Notes under the pieces: model-generated
Told to the model about the DNA's origin: nothing
The model's input: the letters and a program-made list of their open reading frames with translations, nothing else
Database searches by the model: none
Shown: positions 1 to 6,298 of the stretch, piece by piece
Layout of the letters: every line of letters starts with the position of its first letter
How positions within the stretch are numbered: the stretch's first letter is position 1
Program-made: the position numbers and the translations under genes
Assembly: GCA_946402475.1 (NCBI GenBank)
Contig: CAMIWP010000062.1
Coordinates: 1 to 6,776 of the forward strand
DNA length: 6,776 bases
Direction: 5' to 3'
Source of the DNA: an uncultured Selenomonadaceae bacterium
GTDB taxonomy: Bacteria > Bacillota_C > Negativicutes > Selenomonadales > Selenomonadaceae

Positions 1-55
1 GCAAAAACTCCTCTCCTGCAAAATGTACCGATAAAACGACTCCCCGATCTCTCAT
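1..55 (-). CDS. Possible 5' end of an unrecognised gene, cut by the window edge
   Basis: Reading leftward, an ATG at 55 opens a frame that stays open to the window edge (18 codons, beginning MRDRGVVLSVHF). A purine-rich AAAGGGG lies about four bases upstream and could serve as a ribosome binding site. The frame follows hemC on the same strand after an 83-base gap with no hairpin terminator, so it could be the next operon member. The next gene in many Firmicutes hem operons is the uroporphyrinogen-III methyltransferase/synthase, but the glycine-rich start of that family (VGAGPGD type) is not visible here. The fragment is too short to identify, and it may be chance. Confidence 0.3.
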   Translation of the reverse strand, partial: MRDRGVVLSVHFAGEEFL

Positions 56-138
56 ACTGCCCCTTTACAGCTTCCCCATTTGAATACAATGTATTTTTCC
101 ATACGACACACTTTTCATTCCATCCCTCACTTGCAGAT

Positions 139-1071
139 TCACACCAGCAATCCCAATTCCCGCAAGATCTCCCTGCCTCCGGCGTCCAGCAGCTTTTCCG
201 CCAGCAACGTGCCGAGATGCTCGGCCTCCTCCCGGGGGCCCTTCGTCACATCCCGGAAAAACTGCTTTCCGTCCAGGGATGCGATCACCGCCTCCACCGT
301 GAGTCCACCGCCTTTCATTGTCGCGTAAACCCCCACAGGAACCTGGCAGCCTCCCTCTACCCTTGCGAGAAACGCTCTTTCCGCCTTCGTGCAGCTCATG
401 GTATCCGCATCATTCAGAAACGCGATGACGTCACGTATCTCCGCATCCTCTTCCCTCGTCTCAACGGCAAGAGCGCCCTGCCCCACAGCGGGCAGGACAA
501 TGCTTTGCGGCAGCACCTCCGCAATGCGGGCGGCAAAACCCAGCCGTTTCAGCCCCGCCACGGCGAGGACTATGGCATCAAATTCCCCTTCATCCAATTT
601 CCGCAGTCTCGTGTTCACATTGCCGCGTAAATCCCGAAGGTCCAAATCGGAACGCGCATGAAGAAGCTGCGCCTTACGGCGCAGGGAAGAAGTCCCCACC
701 CTCGCCCCCCGGGGAAGCTCCCGCAAAGAAGGGAAACGGGGACTGACCAGAGCGTCTCCCGCATCCATCCGCTTCGTGACGGCAGAAATCAAAAGTCCCC
801 CGGGAAGCTCCGTGGGCATATCCTTGAGGCTGTGAACGGCCATATCGATCTCTCCGTCCAGCATGGCAGCCTCCAACTCCTTGGTGAAGAGGCCCTTCCC
901 GCCGATTTTTGCCAAGGGCGCGTCCAAGATGCGGTCCCCCTTGGTGGTCATGAGCTTCTTCTCCACCCGAAGCCCCGGGTGTTCCTGCCGGAGGCGATCT
1001 GCCACATAGTCCGCCTGCCAGAGCGCCAGCTTACTGCTGCGCGTACCGATAACGATCCTGTTTCTCTCCAA
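139..1071 (-). CDS. hemC: Porphobilinogen deaminase (hydroxymethylbilane synthase)
   Basis: This cytoplasmic enzyme joins four porphobilinogens into hydroxymethylbilane, the last linear intermediate before the tetrapyrrole ring closes. The 310-residue protein has the usual family length and is complete. Visible landmarks are the N-terminal IVIGTRSSKLALWQ (6-19), HSLKDMPTELP (80-90) with the catalytic Asp84, GTSSLRRKAQL (126-136) with substrate-binding arginines, LPAVGQGALAVE (193-204), and GGCQVPVG (240-247). Cys242 there is the attachment site of the dipyrromethane cofactor. The start is a TTG: an in-frame TAG lies only six codons upstream, and no ATG or GTG precedes the conserved IVIGTR. 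A GGAGAG sequence lies about ten bases before it. The start lies 41 bases inside the end of hemA, which suggests translational coupling in one operon. The function is secure from the motifs; the exact start is less so. Confidence 0.97.
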   Translation of the reverse strand: MERNRIVIGTRSSKLALWQADYVADRLRQEHPGLRVEKKLMTTKGDRILDAPLAKIGGKGLFTKELEAAMLDGEIDMAVHSLKDMPTELPGGLLISAVTKRMDAGDALVSPRFPSLRELPRGARVGTSSLRRKAQLLHARSDLDLRDLRGNVNTRLRKLDEGEFDAIVLAVAGLKRLGFAARIAEVLPQSIVLPAVGQGALAVETREEDAEIRDVIAFLNDADTMSCTKAERAFLARVEGGCQVPVGVYATMKGGGLTVEAVIASLDGKQFFRDVTKGPREEAEHLGTLLAEKLLDAGGREILRELGLLV

Positions 1072-2350
1072 GGCCCGATTTCTCTCCTATCGTATCCAGC
1101 TTGAACAACACCCTCATGGCATCTACGCAGAACTGCTGCTCCTCCGTTCCCGCCGACGCATTGAGCTTCATCATCGGTGCCCTGAGGAGCTTCCTCACGA
1201 TCATGCGGGTCATCTGGTTCACCTGCCGCCATTCCGCCTCCGTGAGATCCGGGAGCTTTGACGCCGCCCGCTTCACCTCGCGGCAGCGAATGCGCTCCGC
1301 CCGATCCGAGAGAAGGGCCATGAGAGGGCGGAAGGACAGGTATTGAAACTTCGTCTCGATGGAACGGATCTCCTCCTCCCCGATCCGGGATGCTTCGGCA
1401 GCCTCTGCCCTGCGCTCCCGCACGTGGTCGTCCACCACGGACTCCAGCGCGTCGATGTTGTAGAGAGTCACGCCCTTGATCTCCCCCACTTCCGGCTCCA
1501 CATCACGGGGCACGGCAATGTCGATGAAGAAGAGGGGCCTCCCCTTGCGCTTCGTCATGAGCTGCCGCGTCTCCCAAGATTTCACCACATAGTGAGGCGC
1601 TCCTGTGGAAGTGACAATGACATCCACTCCCACCGCATCCTTCAAGGCTCCCTCGAAGGGAATCGCCTCTCCGCCGATCTCCTTCGCCAGTTCCCTGGCT
1701 TTCTCGATGTGCCGATTGGCAACGTATATCCTCTTCACCCCATGGGAAATGAGATGCTGGGCCGTGAGCTTCGCCATCTTGCCCGCGCCGAAGAGAAGGG
1801 CCTCCCGCCCCTCCAGGCCGCCCAATTCCTTCTTCGCCAGCTCCACCGCCGCATAGCTCACGGAAACGGAATTGCAGGCGATGCGGGTTTCCGTCCGCAC
1901 TCGCTTTCCCGTGGCGATGGCGCGATGAAAGAGAGTGTTGAGCACCGTGCTGGTGGTTCCCGATTCCCTCGCCATGGCGTACGCCGCCTTTACCTGAGAT
2001 AGGATCTGTCCCTCTCCCAACACCAGGGAATCCAGACTGGAAGCCACCTGAAAGAGATGGCGGATGCACTCCTCGTCCGCAAATGCGAAGAGATATTCGT
2101 CGATGTTCTCCTCATTGCCCGTAAGGTCAAACAGGAATTGCTTCAGGGCATCGGCATCCGTCTCCGCGTCCTCCACCACGGCGTACATCTCGCTGCGGTT
2201 GCAGGTAGAAAGCACCACCGCCTCATGGATCCCGCCGTACTCCGCAAGATTCGCCAAGCCCTTGCGCAGGGCCTCCTTCGGGACGGAAAACCGCTCCCTC
2301 ACCTCCACCGGCGCCGTTTTGTGGTTCAGTCCGATCACCATCAATTGCAT
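1031..2350 (-). CDS. hemA: Glutamyl-tRNA reductase
   Basis: This enzyme reduces glutamyl-tRNA(Glu) to glutamate-1-semialdehyde with NADPH, the committed and usually most regulated step of the C5 tetrapyrrole pathway. The 439-residue protein has full family length. It shows the N-terminal GLNHKTAPVEVRERF (7-21), STCNRSEMY (48-56) with the catalytic Cys50, SSLDSLVLGEGQILSQVK (104-121), and the Rossmann motif FGAGKMA (187-193) for NADPH. These are followed by FIDIAVPRDVEPEV (275-288), and residues from about 310 form the helical dimerisation region. The ATG at 2350 is preceded by GGAGG at roughly 12 bases. A second ATG three codons in, at 2341, is possible but less likely. The first 128 bases overlap the tail of the precorrin-2 dehydrogenase in another frame, and the last 41 overlap hemC. 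No hemX-like gene separates hemA and hemC as it does in Bacillus. Confidence 0.98.
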   Translation of the reverse strand: MQLMVIGLNHKTAPVEVRERFSVPKEALRKGLANLAEYGGIHEAVVLSTCNRSEMYAVVEDAETDADALKQFLFDLTGNEENIDEYLFAFADEECIRHLFQVASSLDSLVLGEGQILSQVKAAYAMARESGTTSTVLNTLFHRAIATGKRVRTETRIACNSVSVSYAAVELAKKELGGLEGREALLFGAGKMAKLTAQHLISHGVKRIYVANRHIEKARELAKEIGGEAIPFEGALKDAVGVDVIVTSTGAPHYVVKSWETRQLMTKRKGRPLFFIDIAVPRDVEPEVGEIKGVTLYNIDALESVVDDHVRERRAEAAEASRIGEEEIRSIETKFQYLSFRPLMALLSDRAERIRCREVKRAASKLPDLTEAEWRQVNQMTRMIVRKLLRAPMMKLNASAGTEEQQFCVDAMRVLFKLDTIGEKSGLGEKQDRYRYAQQ

Positions 2351-2960
2351 GTCTCAATTCAACCTCCGCTTGGTCGATACGACCCGCTCTCACCAATCCT
2401 AAAATACGTTCGTTCAAGGCACTGCGCCAAAAGGACTCCCTTGCCCGGCTGCTCCCGAGCTTCTCTTTGACCTCTTCCCGCAGAAGGTGCAACTGTTCCA
2501 GCCATTGGCCGAAGGCAGGGGGAAATTCCTCCTCCAAATGCTCCCTCAGCTTTCGGGAAAGGGCGGGGGATAGGTTCCCCGTGGAAACCGTCAGCAGGAG
2601 TTTCCCCCGCCGAAGGCTCGCCGGAACGGAAAAATCCGACAGCTCCGGCTGGGCCGGGGCATTGACCAGGACTCCCTCCCGCCTCGCTTCCTCCACCGCC
2701 CGGCGATTCGCTGTTTCATCATCCGTGGCGCAGATGACGAGAAAGGCTCCCTTCAAGCATCCTTCCTCGTAAACTGTCCGGCGCCATTCGATCTCTCCCC
2801 GTTCAGCCAGCCGGGAGAGCCCCGGAACAGCCTCCGGGGCGATGAGCACCACAGCCCCTTCCGCCTGCCGCAGGGCGGCAACTTTCCGGCAGGCCACGGA
2901 ACCACCTCCGAGGACCACGCACCGTCGTCCCGCAAGCTCCATGTTCATGGGATACTGCAT
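2223..2960 (-). CDS. Precorrin-2 dehydrogenase (sirohydrochlorin synthesis; SirC/CysG N-terminal type)
   Basis: Members of this family oxidise precorrin-2 to sirohydrochlorin with NAD+, and some also insert iron to make siroheme. The product leads to siroheme or anaerobic cobalamin. From the chosen ATG the protein is 245 residues. It has the Rossmann motif VVLGGGSVACRKV (15-27), ICATDDETANRR (76-87), and PELSDFSVPASLRRGKL (105-121), then TVSTGNLSPALSRKLREHLE (124-143). The ATG at 2960 is preferred because GGTGA lies four bases upstream; a TTG at 2975 would add five residues and has no such site. The protein has no SUMT methyltransferase domain, so it is the stand-alone form. Two oddities: the position matching the conserved Asp of CysG and Met8p appears to be Ala103, and the last 40 or so residues, translated from the start of hemA in another frame, resemble no family sequence. 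It is the first gene of the operon. Confidence 0.9.
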   Translation of the reverse strand: MQYPMNMELAGRRCVVLGGGSVACRKVAALRQAEGAVVLIAPEAVPGLSRLAERGEIEWRRTVYEEGCLKGAFLVICATDDETANRRAVEEARREGVLVNAPAQPELSDFSVPASLRRGKLLLTVSTGNLSPALSRKLREHLEEEFPPAFGQWLEQLHLLREEVKEKLGSSRARESFWRSALNERILGLVRAGRIDQAEVELRHAIDGDRTEPQNGAGGGEGAVFRPEGGPAQGLGESCGVRRDP

Positions 2961-3028
2961 CTTCTCACCCGCCAATATGAACCCATGTCAAATACGAATC
3001 CGATTCATAAATGCTTACTTATATCATA
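2961..3028 (-). promoter_or_regulatory. Probable promoter and leader of the tetrapyrrole operon
   Basis: On the minus strand an extended -10 element, TGG followed by TATGAT (3023-3028, TGG at 3029-3031), would start a transcript near 3016 and give a leader of about 55 bases before the dehydrogenase ATG. The -35 match is weak, which is tolerable with an extended -10. A TTGACA at 2986-2991 lies inside the leader and has no -10 at the right distance. In the leader, 2996-3006 is a perfect palindrome, GAATC-C-GATTC, a possible operator just downstream of the start site. I cannot assign it to a regulator. Confidence 0.5.
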
Positions 3029-3061
3029 CCATATTTTCCTTCATAAAAGAAGGCTTTCGTT

Positions 3062-3086
3062 CCTCCGCAATTTTGCCGTGCGGAGG
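3062..3086. repeat. Inverted repeat between the divergent promoters
   Basis: CCTCCGCA (3062-3069) and TGCGGAGG (3079-3086) are perfect 8-base complements separated by 9 bases. The repeat lies just upstream of the -35 region of the leftward tetrapyrrole promoter and 21 bases upstream of the rightward transporter -35. It could be a shared regulator site or a DNA hairpin. It has no T-tract on either side, so it does not look like a terminator. A shorter repeat, CCTTC/GAAGG (3038-3042, 3049-3053), lies beside it. Confidence 0.45.
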
Positions 3087-3107
3087 CGTGTTCCGAGATC
3101 GAATGCG

Positions 3108-3136
3108 TGGACACGACTGTCACGGTGTAGTATACT
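3108..3136 (+). promoter_or_regulatory. Probable sigma-A promoter of the AEC transporter gene
   Basis: TGGACA (3108-3113, five of six bases of the -35 consensus) and TATACT (3131-3136, five of six of the -10) are separated by exactly 17 bases. Transcription would start near 3143, leaving about 40 bases before the ATG at 3185. A short palindrome, CGTG-GA-CACG (3106-3115), covers the -35. Confidence 0.6.
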
Positions 3137-3184
3137 GTATGGGAATTTGAAAAAATTTTTTTGAAAGCGCTGGTTGATTCGCAT

Positions 3185-4135
3185 ATGACTTCCGATGACT
3201 CCCGTCTTCTCTACGTTGTGACAGATCTGGTCCTCCCCCTGATGGTAGGGTACTTCCTCCATCGCAGGCACATCCTATCGGACAAGGGAACAAATTTTCT
3301 TATCCGCCTCAACGTCAGAGGCATCTACACCCTGCTCACCGTCTTGAGTTTCTGGGTGATTCCCCTGTCCTGGAGCCTGGCCGTCATGGTTCCCTACGGA
3401 ACGCTGTACGTCCTCGTGCCCGGGGCCATAGGCGCACTGACTTTTGCCCGTTGCCACAGAAATCTCCTGAACCGGGGCGCCTACATCATGAGCGCCATGA
3501 TCTCCAACATCGGTACCCTGGGCGGCGTCTGCGCTTTCATCATTTACGACGAGGTGGGATTTGCCTACAGCCAGATCATCGCCACGTGCCAGAACATTCT
3601 CTTGGTGTTGGTGTGCTTCCCCTTGGCCCAGTATTACCGAAACAAGCATCTCGCCGGCAGCCATCCGAGCCGGCACGCGACCTTCCGGGAAATGTTCCTG
3701 ACTTGGAACCAGTTGAGCCTAGTGGGGATTGTCCTCGGCCTCGGGCTGAACCTGGGTGGCATCGAACGGCCGGAGTTTCTCTCTCACGTCGTTCCCTGGC
3801 TGGTGCACATCGGAGCGTGGACAGCCCTGCTTCCCGTGGGATACCTCTTCAACTTCTCCCACATGCGCTACTATTACAACCGCCTGTGGGATCTTGCCGT
3901 CCTGCGGTTCCTCGTCATGCCGGCCTTCATCTGGTACACCAGCCGCTTCCTGTTCGACGATCCCATCCTCCGGAACACCCTTCTCATCTGCGCCGCCGCC
4001 CCCACCGCCATCAACGCGGTCCTGACCTCCAGGCTCTACAAGCTCAACGTGGATCTCGCCACCACTTCCTTCTTCTCCACCACCCTGCTGTTCCTCCTCG
4101 TCATCTTCCCCGCCATGTTCTTCCTGCTCAAATGA
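3185..4135 (+). CDS. AEC-family (auxin efflux carrier type) membrane transporter
   Basis: This is an integral membrane protein of 316 residues from the chosen start. It has about ten hydrophobic segments, and the usual AEC length is 300-320. Bacterial members of the family export or exchange small organic acids such as malate; the substrate cannot be read from sequence. Supporting features are the N-terminal segment VVTDLVLPLMVGYFLHRR, which follows the family pattern of a helix ending in a basic turn, the glycine/asparagine-rich MSAMISNIGTLGGV in the first half, and near the C-terminus AAAPTAINAVLTSRLY then DLATTSFFSTTLLFLL. The last is typical of the family's second repeat. The ATG at 3185 is chosen; a TTG at 3161 would add eight polar residues. 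Neither has a convincing ribosome binding site, so the start is uncertain. It is the only plus-strand gene here and appears monocistronic from its own promoter, with no terminator visible after its stop. Confidence 0.82.
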   Translation: MTSDDSRLLYVVTDLVLPLMVGYFLHRRHILSDKGTNFLIRLNVRGIYTLLTVLSFWVIPLSWSLAVMVPYGTLYVLVPGAIGALTFARCHRNLLNRGAYIMSAMISNIGTLGGVCAFIIYDEVGFAYSQIIATCQNILLVLVCFPLAQYYRNKHLAGSHPSRHATFREMFLTWNQLSLVGIVLGLGLNLGGIERPEFLSHVVPWLVHIGAWTALLPVGYLFNFSHMRYYYNRLWDLAVLRFLVMPAFIWYTSRFLFDDPILRNTLLICAAAPTAINAVLTSRLYKLNVDLATTSFFSTTLLFLLVIFPAMFFLLK

Positions 4136-4937
4136 GATTCCTGCGCTGACGCAGGGCCTCGTAGACAACAACGGCTGCCGCGGTTGCCACGTTCAGGGAT
4201 TCCGCTCTGCCGAACATGGGAATGCGGATGCGATGGGATGCCTGGAGAAGGACAGGGGACACGCCCTCGGCCTCATTGCCGAAGACCAATGCCAGCCTCC
4301 CGGAGAGATCCTCGGCGTAGCAAGTCCTGGAACCTTCCTCCGGCGCCGTCGCACAAAGCCGGATCCCCCGCTCCTTCAAAAAGGCCAGCAGGGACTCCTC
4401 CTCCACGTTCCCGCACACCGGAAGGTGGAACAGGGAACCCATGGAGCCCCGCACCACCTTGTCGGAAAAGGGATCCACGGATCCCCTCAGGAGGATCGCT
4501 CCGTCCATCCCCGCCGCATCCGCAAGGCGTATCATGGTTCCCGCATTGCCGGGATCCTGGACTCTGTCCATGACCATGAGAAAGGGATGCTCCGAAAGGC
4601 AAAAGTCCTTCAGGAGCATCCTTTTCTGTTCCATCACCAGCAGAATCCCCTGGGGGCTGTCCGTGGCGGAGGCTTTCCGAAAGACGTTTTCCGGCACCCG
4701 GCAGAGCCGTTCCCCCCGCTCCTCCAGGCGATGGATGAGAGCCGCTCCCCTGGGTTCCGCAAGAACCGTCTCCGTGTAAAAGCCAAAGGAAATCCGCCAA
4801 CGGGACTCCGCCGCCATCTCACAGAGGCGCACCCCCTCCGCGAGAAAAAGCCCCTCTCGATCCCGATGCTTTCTCTGACGCAGGGAAGCGGCAAGCTTCA
4901 CCCTTTCGTTACCGGGGCTGTCGATCCTCTCTCTCAT
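4128..4937 (-). CDS. TrmH/SpoU-family RNA 2'-O-methyltransferase
   Basis: Members of this family use S-adenosylmethionine to methylate a ribose 2'-OH in rRNA or tRNA, through a trefoil-knot (SPOUT) domain. The 269-residue protein shows a substrate-binding N-terminal domain (about 28-103, including LFLAEGVRLCEMA). The three SpoU motifs follow: DRVQDPGNAGTMIRLADAAG (124-143) with Asn131 and Arg137, LVFGNEAEGVS (217-227), and IPMFGRAESLNVATAAAV (239-256). The ATG at 4937 is preceded by AAGGAGG at six bases, which outweighs the longer open frame reaching 5015 through the terminator. Its place after infC-rpmI-rplT resembles Bacillus subtilis, where ysgA lies downstream of the same operon. The exact target nucleotide cannot be read from the sequence. 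Its stop overlaps the convergent transporter gene by 8 bases. Confidence 0.93.
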   Translation of the reverse strand: MRERIDSPGNERVKLAASLRQRKHRDREGLFLAEGVRLCEMAAESRWRISFGFYTETVLAEPRGAALIHRLEERGERLCRVPENVFRKASATDSPQGILLVMEQKRMLLKDFCLSEHPFLMVMDRVQDPGNAGTMIRLADAAGMDGAILLRGSVDPFSDKVVRGSMGSLFHLPVCGNVEEESLLAFLKERGIRLCATAPEEGSRTCYAEDLSGRLALVFGNEAEGVSPVLLQASHRIRIPMFGRAESLNVATAAAVVVYEALRQRRNLI

Positions 4938-4955
4938 ACACGTCCTCCTTCCACC

Positions 4956-4979
4956 AAAAAAGAGACTGCCGAAGCAGTC
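4956..4979 (-). terminator. Intrinsic terminator after rplT
   Basis: On the minus strand GACTGC-TTCG-GCAGTC forms a 6-bp stem with a stable UUCG loop, followed at once by TCTTTTTT. It begins 11 bases after the rplT stop and ends 18 bases before the methyltransferase ATG. It should end most infC-rpmI-rplT transcripts and leave the methyltransferase to read-through. Confidence 0.92.
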
Positions 4980-4989
4980 CCCCATGTGT

Positions 4990-5343
4990 TCAGATATTCT
5001 CCTTAGCAACGGCAACGAGCTGAGAAAACGCCTTTTCGTCGTTCACCGCAAGGTCTGCCAACATCTTGCGGTTCACCTCCACCCCGGCCTTGGTAAGGCC
5101 ACATACGAGACGGCTGTAGGAAATGCCGTTCATGCGAGCGGCGGCGTTGATGCGGGTGATCCAAAGGCGACGGAAGTTCCCCTTCTTGGCGCGGCGATCC
5201 CTGCGCGCATAGTAGAGAGCCTTCATCACGGTTTCATTGGCCTTCTTGAACTGCTTGCTCTTGGCCCCCTTGTACCCCTTGGCCAGCTTCAAGATTTTCT
5301 TATGGCGTCTATGGGCAGTCACGCCGGACTTAACTCTTGGCAT
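4990..5343 (-). CDS. rplT: 50S ribosomal protein L20
   Basis: L20 is an early-assembly protein of the large subunit that binds 23S rRNA. In Bacillus and Escherichia it also represses its own operon by binding the mRNA. The 117-residue, highly basic protein has full family length. It starts [19 protein letters not shown], has the core [19 protein letters not shown] (47-65), and then [12 protein letters not shown] (72-83) and [12 protein letters not shown] (88-99). The ATG is preceded by AGGAGG at about eight bases. It is the third gene of the operon, 81 bases after rpmI, and is followed by the terminator at 4956-4979. Confidence 0.99.
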   Translation of the reverse strand: MPRVKSGVTAHRRHKKILKLAKGYKGAKSKQFKKANETVMKALYYARRDRRAKKGNFRRLWITRINAAARMNGISYSRLVCGLTKAGVEVNRKMLADLAVNDEKAFSQLVAVAKENI

Positions 5344-5362
5344 GTCTCATTCCTCCTATACC

Positions 5363-5389
5363 GACGGCCAGCAAATATAGCAAGCCGTC
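5363..5389 (-). other. Small hairpin in the rpmI-rplT gap
   Basis: GACGGC and GCCGTC (5363-5368, 5384-5389) are perfect complements with a 15-base loop, ending just before the rplT ribosome binding site. There is no T-tract, so it is not a terminator. It could tune rplT translation or mRNA processing, or mean nothing. Confidence 0.3.
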
Positions 5390-5424
5390 ACAAATCCTTC
5401 GCGGCATACGCAGATCAAATGGCA

Positions 5425-5622
5425 TCAGGCATAGGGCAGCATGCGCTTGACTCTTGCGTACTCCGCCGCATTCACGATGGCGGCCTTCCTGAGGTTTCTC
5501 TTGCGCTTCGGGGTCTTCTTCTCCAGGATATGGCTTTTATACGCCTTGTTGCGCTTGAATTCTCCACTCCCCGTTACGCTGAAGCGCTTCGCTGCAGCCC
5601 TGCGCGTCTTAATCTTCGGCAT
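5425..5622 (-). CDS. rpmI: 50S ribosomal protein L35
   Basis: L35 is a small basic protein of the large ribosomal subunit. The 65-residue protein has the usual length. It starts [20 protein letters not shown] and continues with the [20 protein letters not shown] (23-42) and NLRKA segments typical of the family. The ATG at 5622 is preceded by AAAGGAGG at eight bases; a longer open frame reaching 5691 would only read through infC. The start lies 14 bases inside the end of infC, so the two are probably translationally coupled. Confidence 0.98.
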   Translation of the reverse strand: MPKIKTRRAAAKRFSVTGSGEFKRNKAYKSHILEKKTPKRKRNLRKAAIVNAAEYARVKRMLPYA

Positions 5623-6184
5623 TGCTATTTCCTCCTTTGGACTCTGTCTTCTGCTTTGGTTTGGACGATTTTTGCGCCTTGGGGGCGACAATCATCGTCA
5701 TATTCTTGCCCTCCAGCTTGGCATTGCGCTCAATGGTGACCATGCTCCCCAACTGCTCGGCCACGCGGGACAATATCTCCCTGCCCAGTTCCGGATGGGA
5801 GAGTTCCCTTCCGCGGAACATGATGGTCACCTTGACCTTGTTCCCCTCCTGGACAAAACGAAGGGCGTTTTTCAGCTTCACGTCGAAGTCATGCTGCTCG
5901 ATGTTCGGACGCAGCTTGACCTCCTTGATGGTAATGACCTTTTGCTTCTTCTTGGCTTCTTTCTCCCGTTTCTGTTGCTCGTACCGGTATTTCCCAAAGT
6001 CCATGATACGGCAGACCGGGGGCTTCGCCTTCGGCGCCACCTCAACGAGATCGAGATGCTGTTCCTCCGCCATGGCCAGCGCATCCTGGGTCGCCATGAT
6101 GCCGAGCTGTTCGCCCGTCGCACTAGTCACCCGGACTTCCCGGATCCGGATCTCCTCATTGATCCTCAAAGATTCCCTGCTAAT
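5609..6184 (-). CDS. infC: Translation initiation factor IF-3, with an AUU start codon
   Basis: IF-3 binds the 30S subunit, keeps the subunits apart and proofreads the initiator tRNA and start codon. The 191-residue protein shows the N-terminal domain ([21 protein letters not shown], split around residues 6-26), then [17 protein letters not shown] (35-51) and [19 protein letters not shown] (55-73). A lysine-rich linker follows, and the C-terminal domain contains [17 protein letters not shown] (87-103) and [13 protein letters not shown] (122-134). The start is an ATT at 6182-6184, because a perfect AGGAGGTG lies eight bases upstream and the reading then begins (M)[12 protein letters not shown], as in Firmicutes homologues. 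A GTG at 6217 would place the ribosome binding site inside the gene and has none of its own. Non-AUG starts in infC are a known basis for autoregulation. The tail after about residue 170 is low-complexity and basic. Confidence 0.97.
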   Translation of the reverse strand: MSRESLRINEEIRIREVRVTSATGEQLGIMATQDALAMAEEQHLDLVEVAPKAKPPVCRIMDFGKYRYEQQKREKEAKKKQKVITIKEVKLRPNIEQHDFDVKLKNALRFVQEGNKVKVTIMFRGRELSHPELGREILSRVAEQLGSMVTIERNAKLEGKNMTMIVAPKAQKSSKPKQKTESKGGNSNAED

Positions 6185-6192
6185 AGCGGAAA

Positions 6193-6200
6193 CACCTCCT
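6193..6200 (-). promoter_or_regulatory. Ribosome binding site that fixes the infC AUU start
   Basis: AGGAGGTG is a full eight-base match to the 16S anti-Shine-Dalgarno sequence. It lies eight bases before the ATT at 6184 and 17 bases after the GTG that would otherwise be the longest start, which rules that start out. Confidence 0.88.
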
Positions 6201-6227
6201 AAAATGAATGATTTCACATGCTACAAC

Positions 6228-6250
6228 AAAAAAGGCGGCACAAAGCCACC
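6228..6250 (-). terminator. Leader terminator (attenuator) of the infC operon
   Basis: On the minus strand GGTGGC-TTTGT-GCCGCC forms a 6-bp stem (one G-U pair) followed by TTTTTT. It lies about 70 bases after the predicted transcription start and 44 bases before the infC start. This is the expected place for a premature terminator, and its 5' arm is complementary to an upstream strand of the same leader. Confidence 0.85.
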
Positions 6251-6298
6251 TCAAGATCCCGTTATGAACCCGTTCGACCTCTGCCGACAGGTGAGAAG

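Noticed and set aside
1..630. A plus-strand frame open from the left edge to 630, antisense to hemC
   Set aside because: Its translation has no recognisable motif, and it is largely the mirror of hemC codons in GC-rich DNA. hemC is certain on the other strand.
1343..2002. A 219-codon plus-strand open frame inside hemA
   Set aside because: It is an antisense shadow: rich in His, Leu, Arg and Pro, with no motif and no ribosome binding site, fully inside a certain gene.
2986..2991. TTGACA as a -35 box for the tetrapyrrole operon
   Set aside because: The sequence 16-18 bases downstream is GC-rich with no -10 resemblance and runs into the ribosome binding site.
4233..5006. A 257-codon plus-strand open frame across the methyltransferase gene and the rplT terminator
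   Set aside because: It has no motif and the composition of a shadow frame, and the minus-strand gene has all three SpoU motifs and a strong ribosome binding site.
4938..5015. A longer N-terminus for the methyltransferase, starting at 5015
   Set aside because: It would translate through the rplT end and the terminator stem, and lacks the strong ribosome binding site that precedes 4937.
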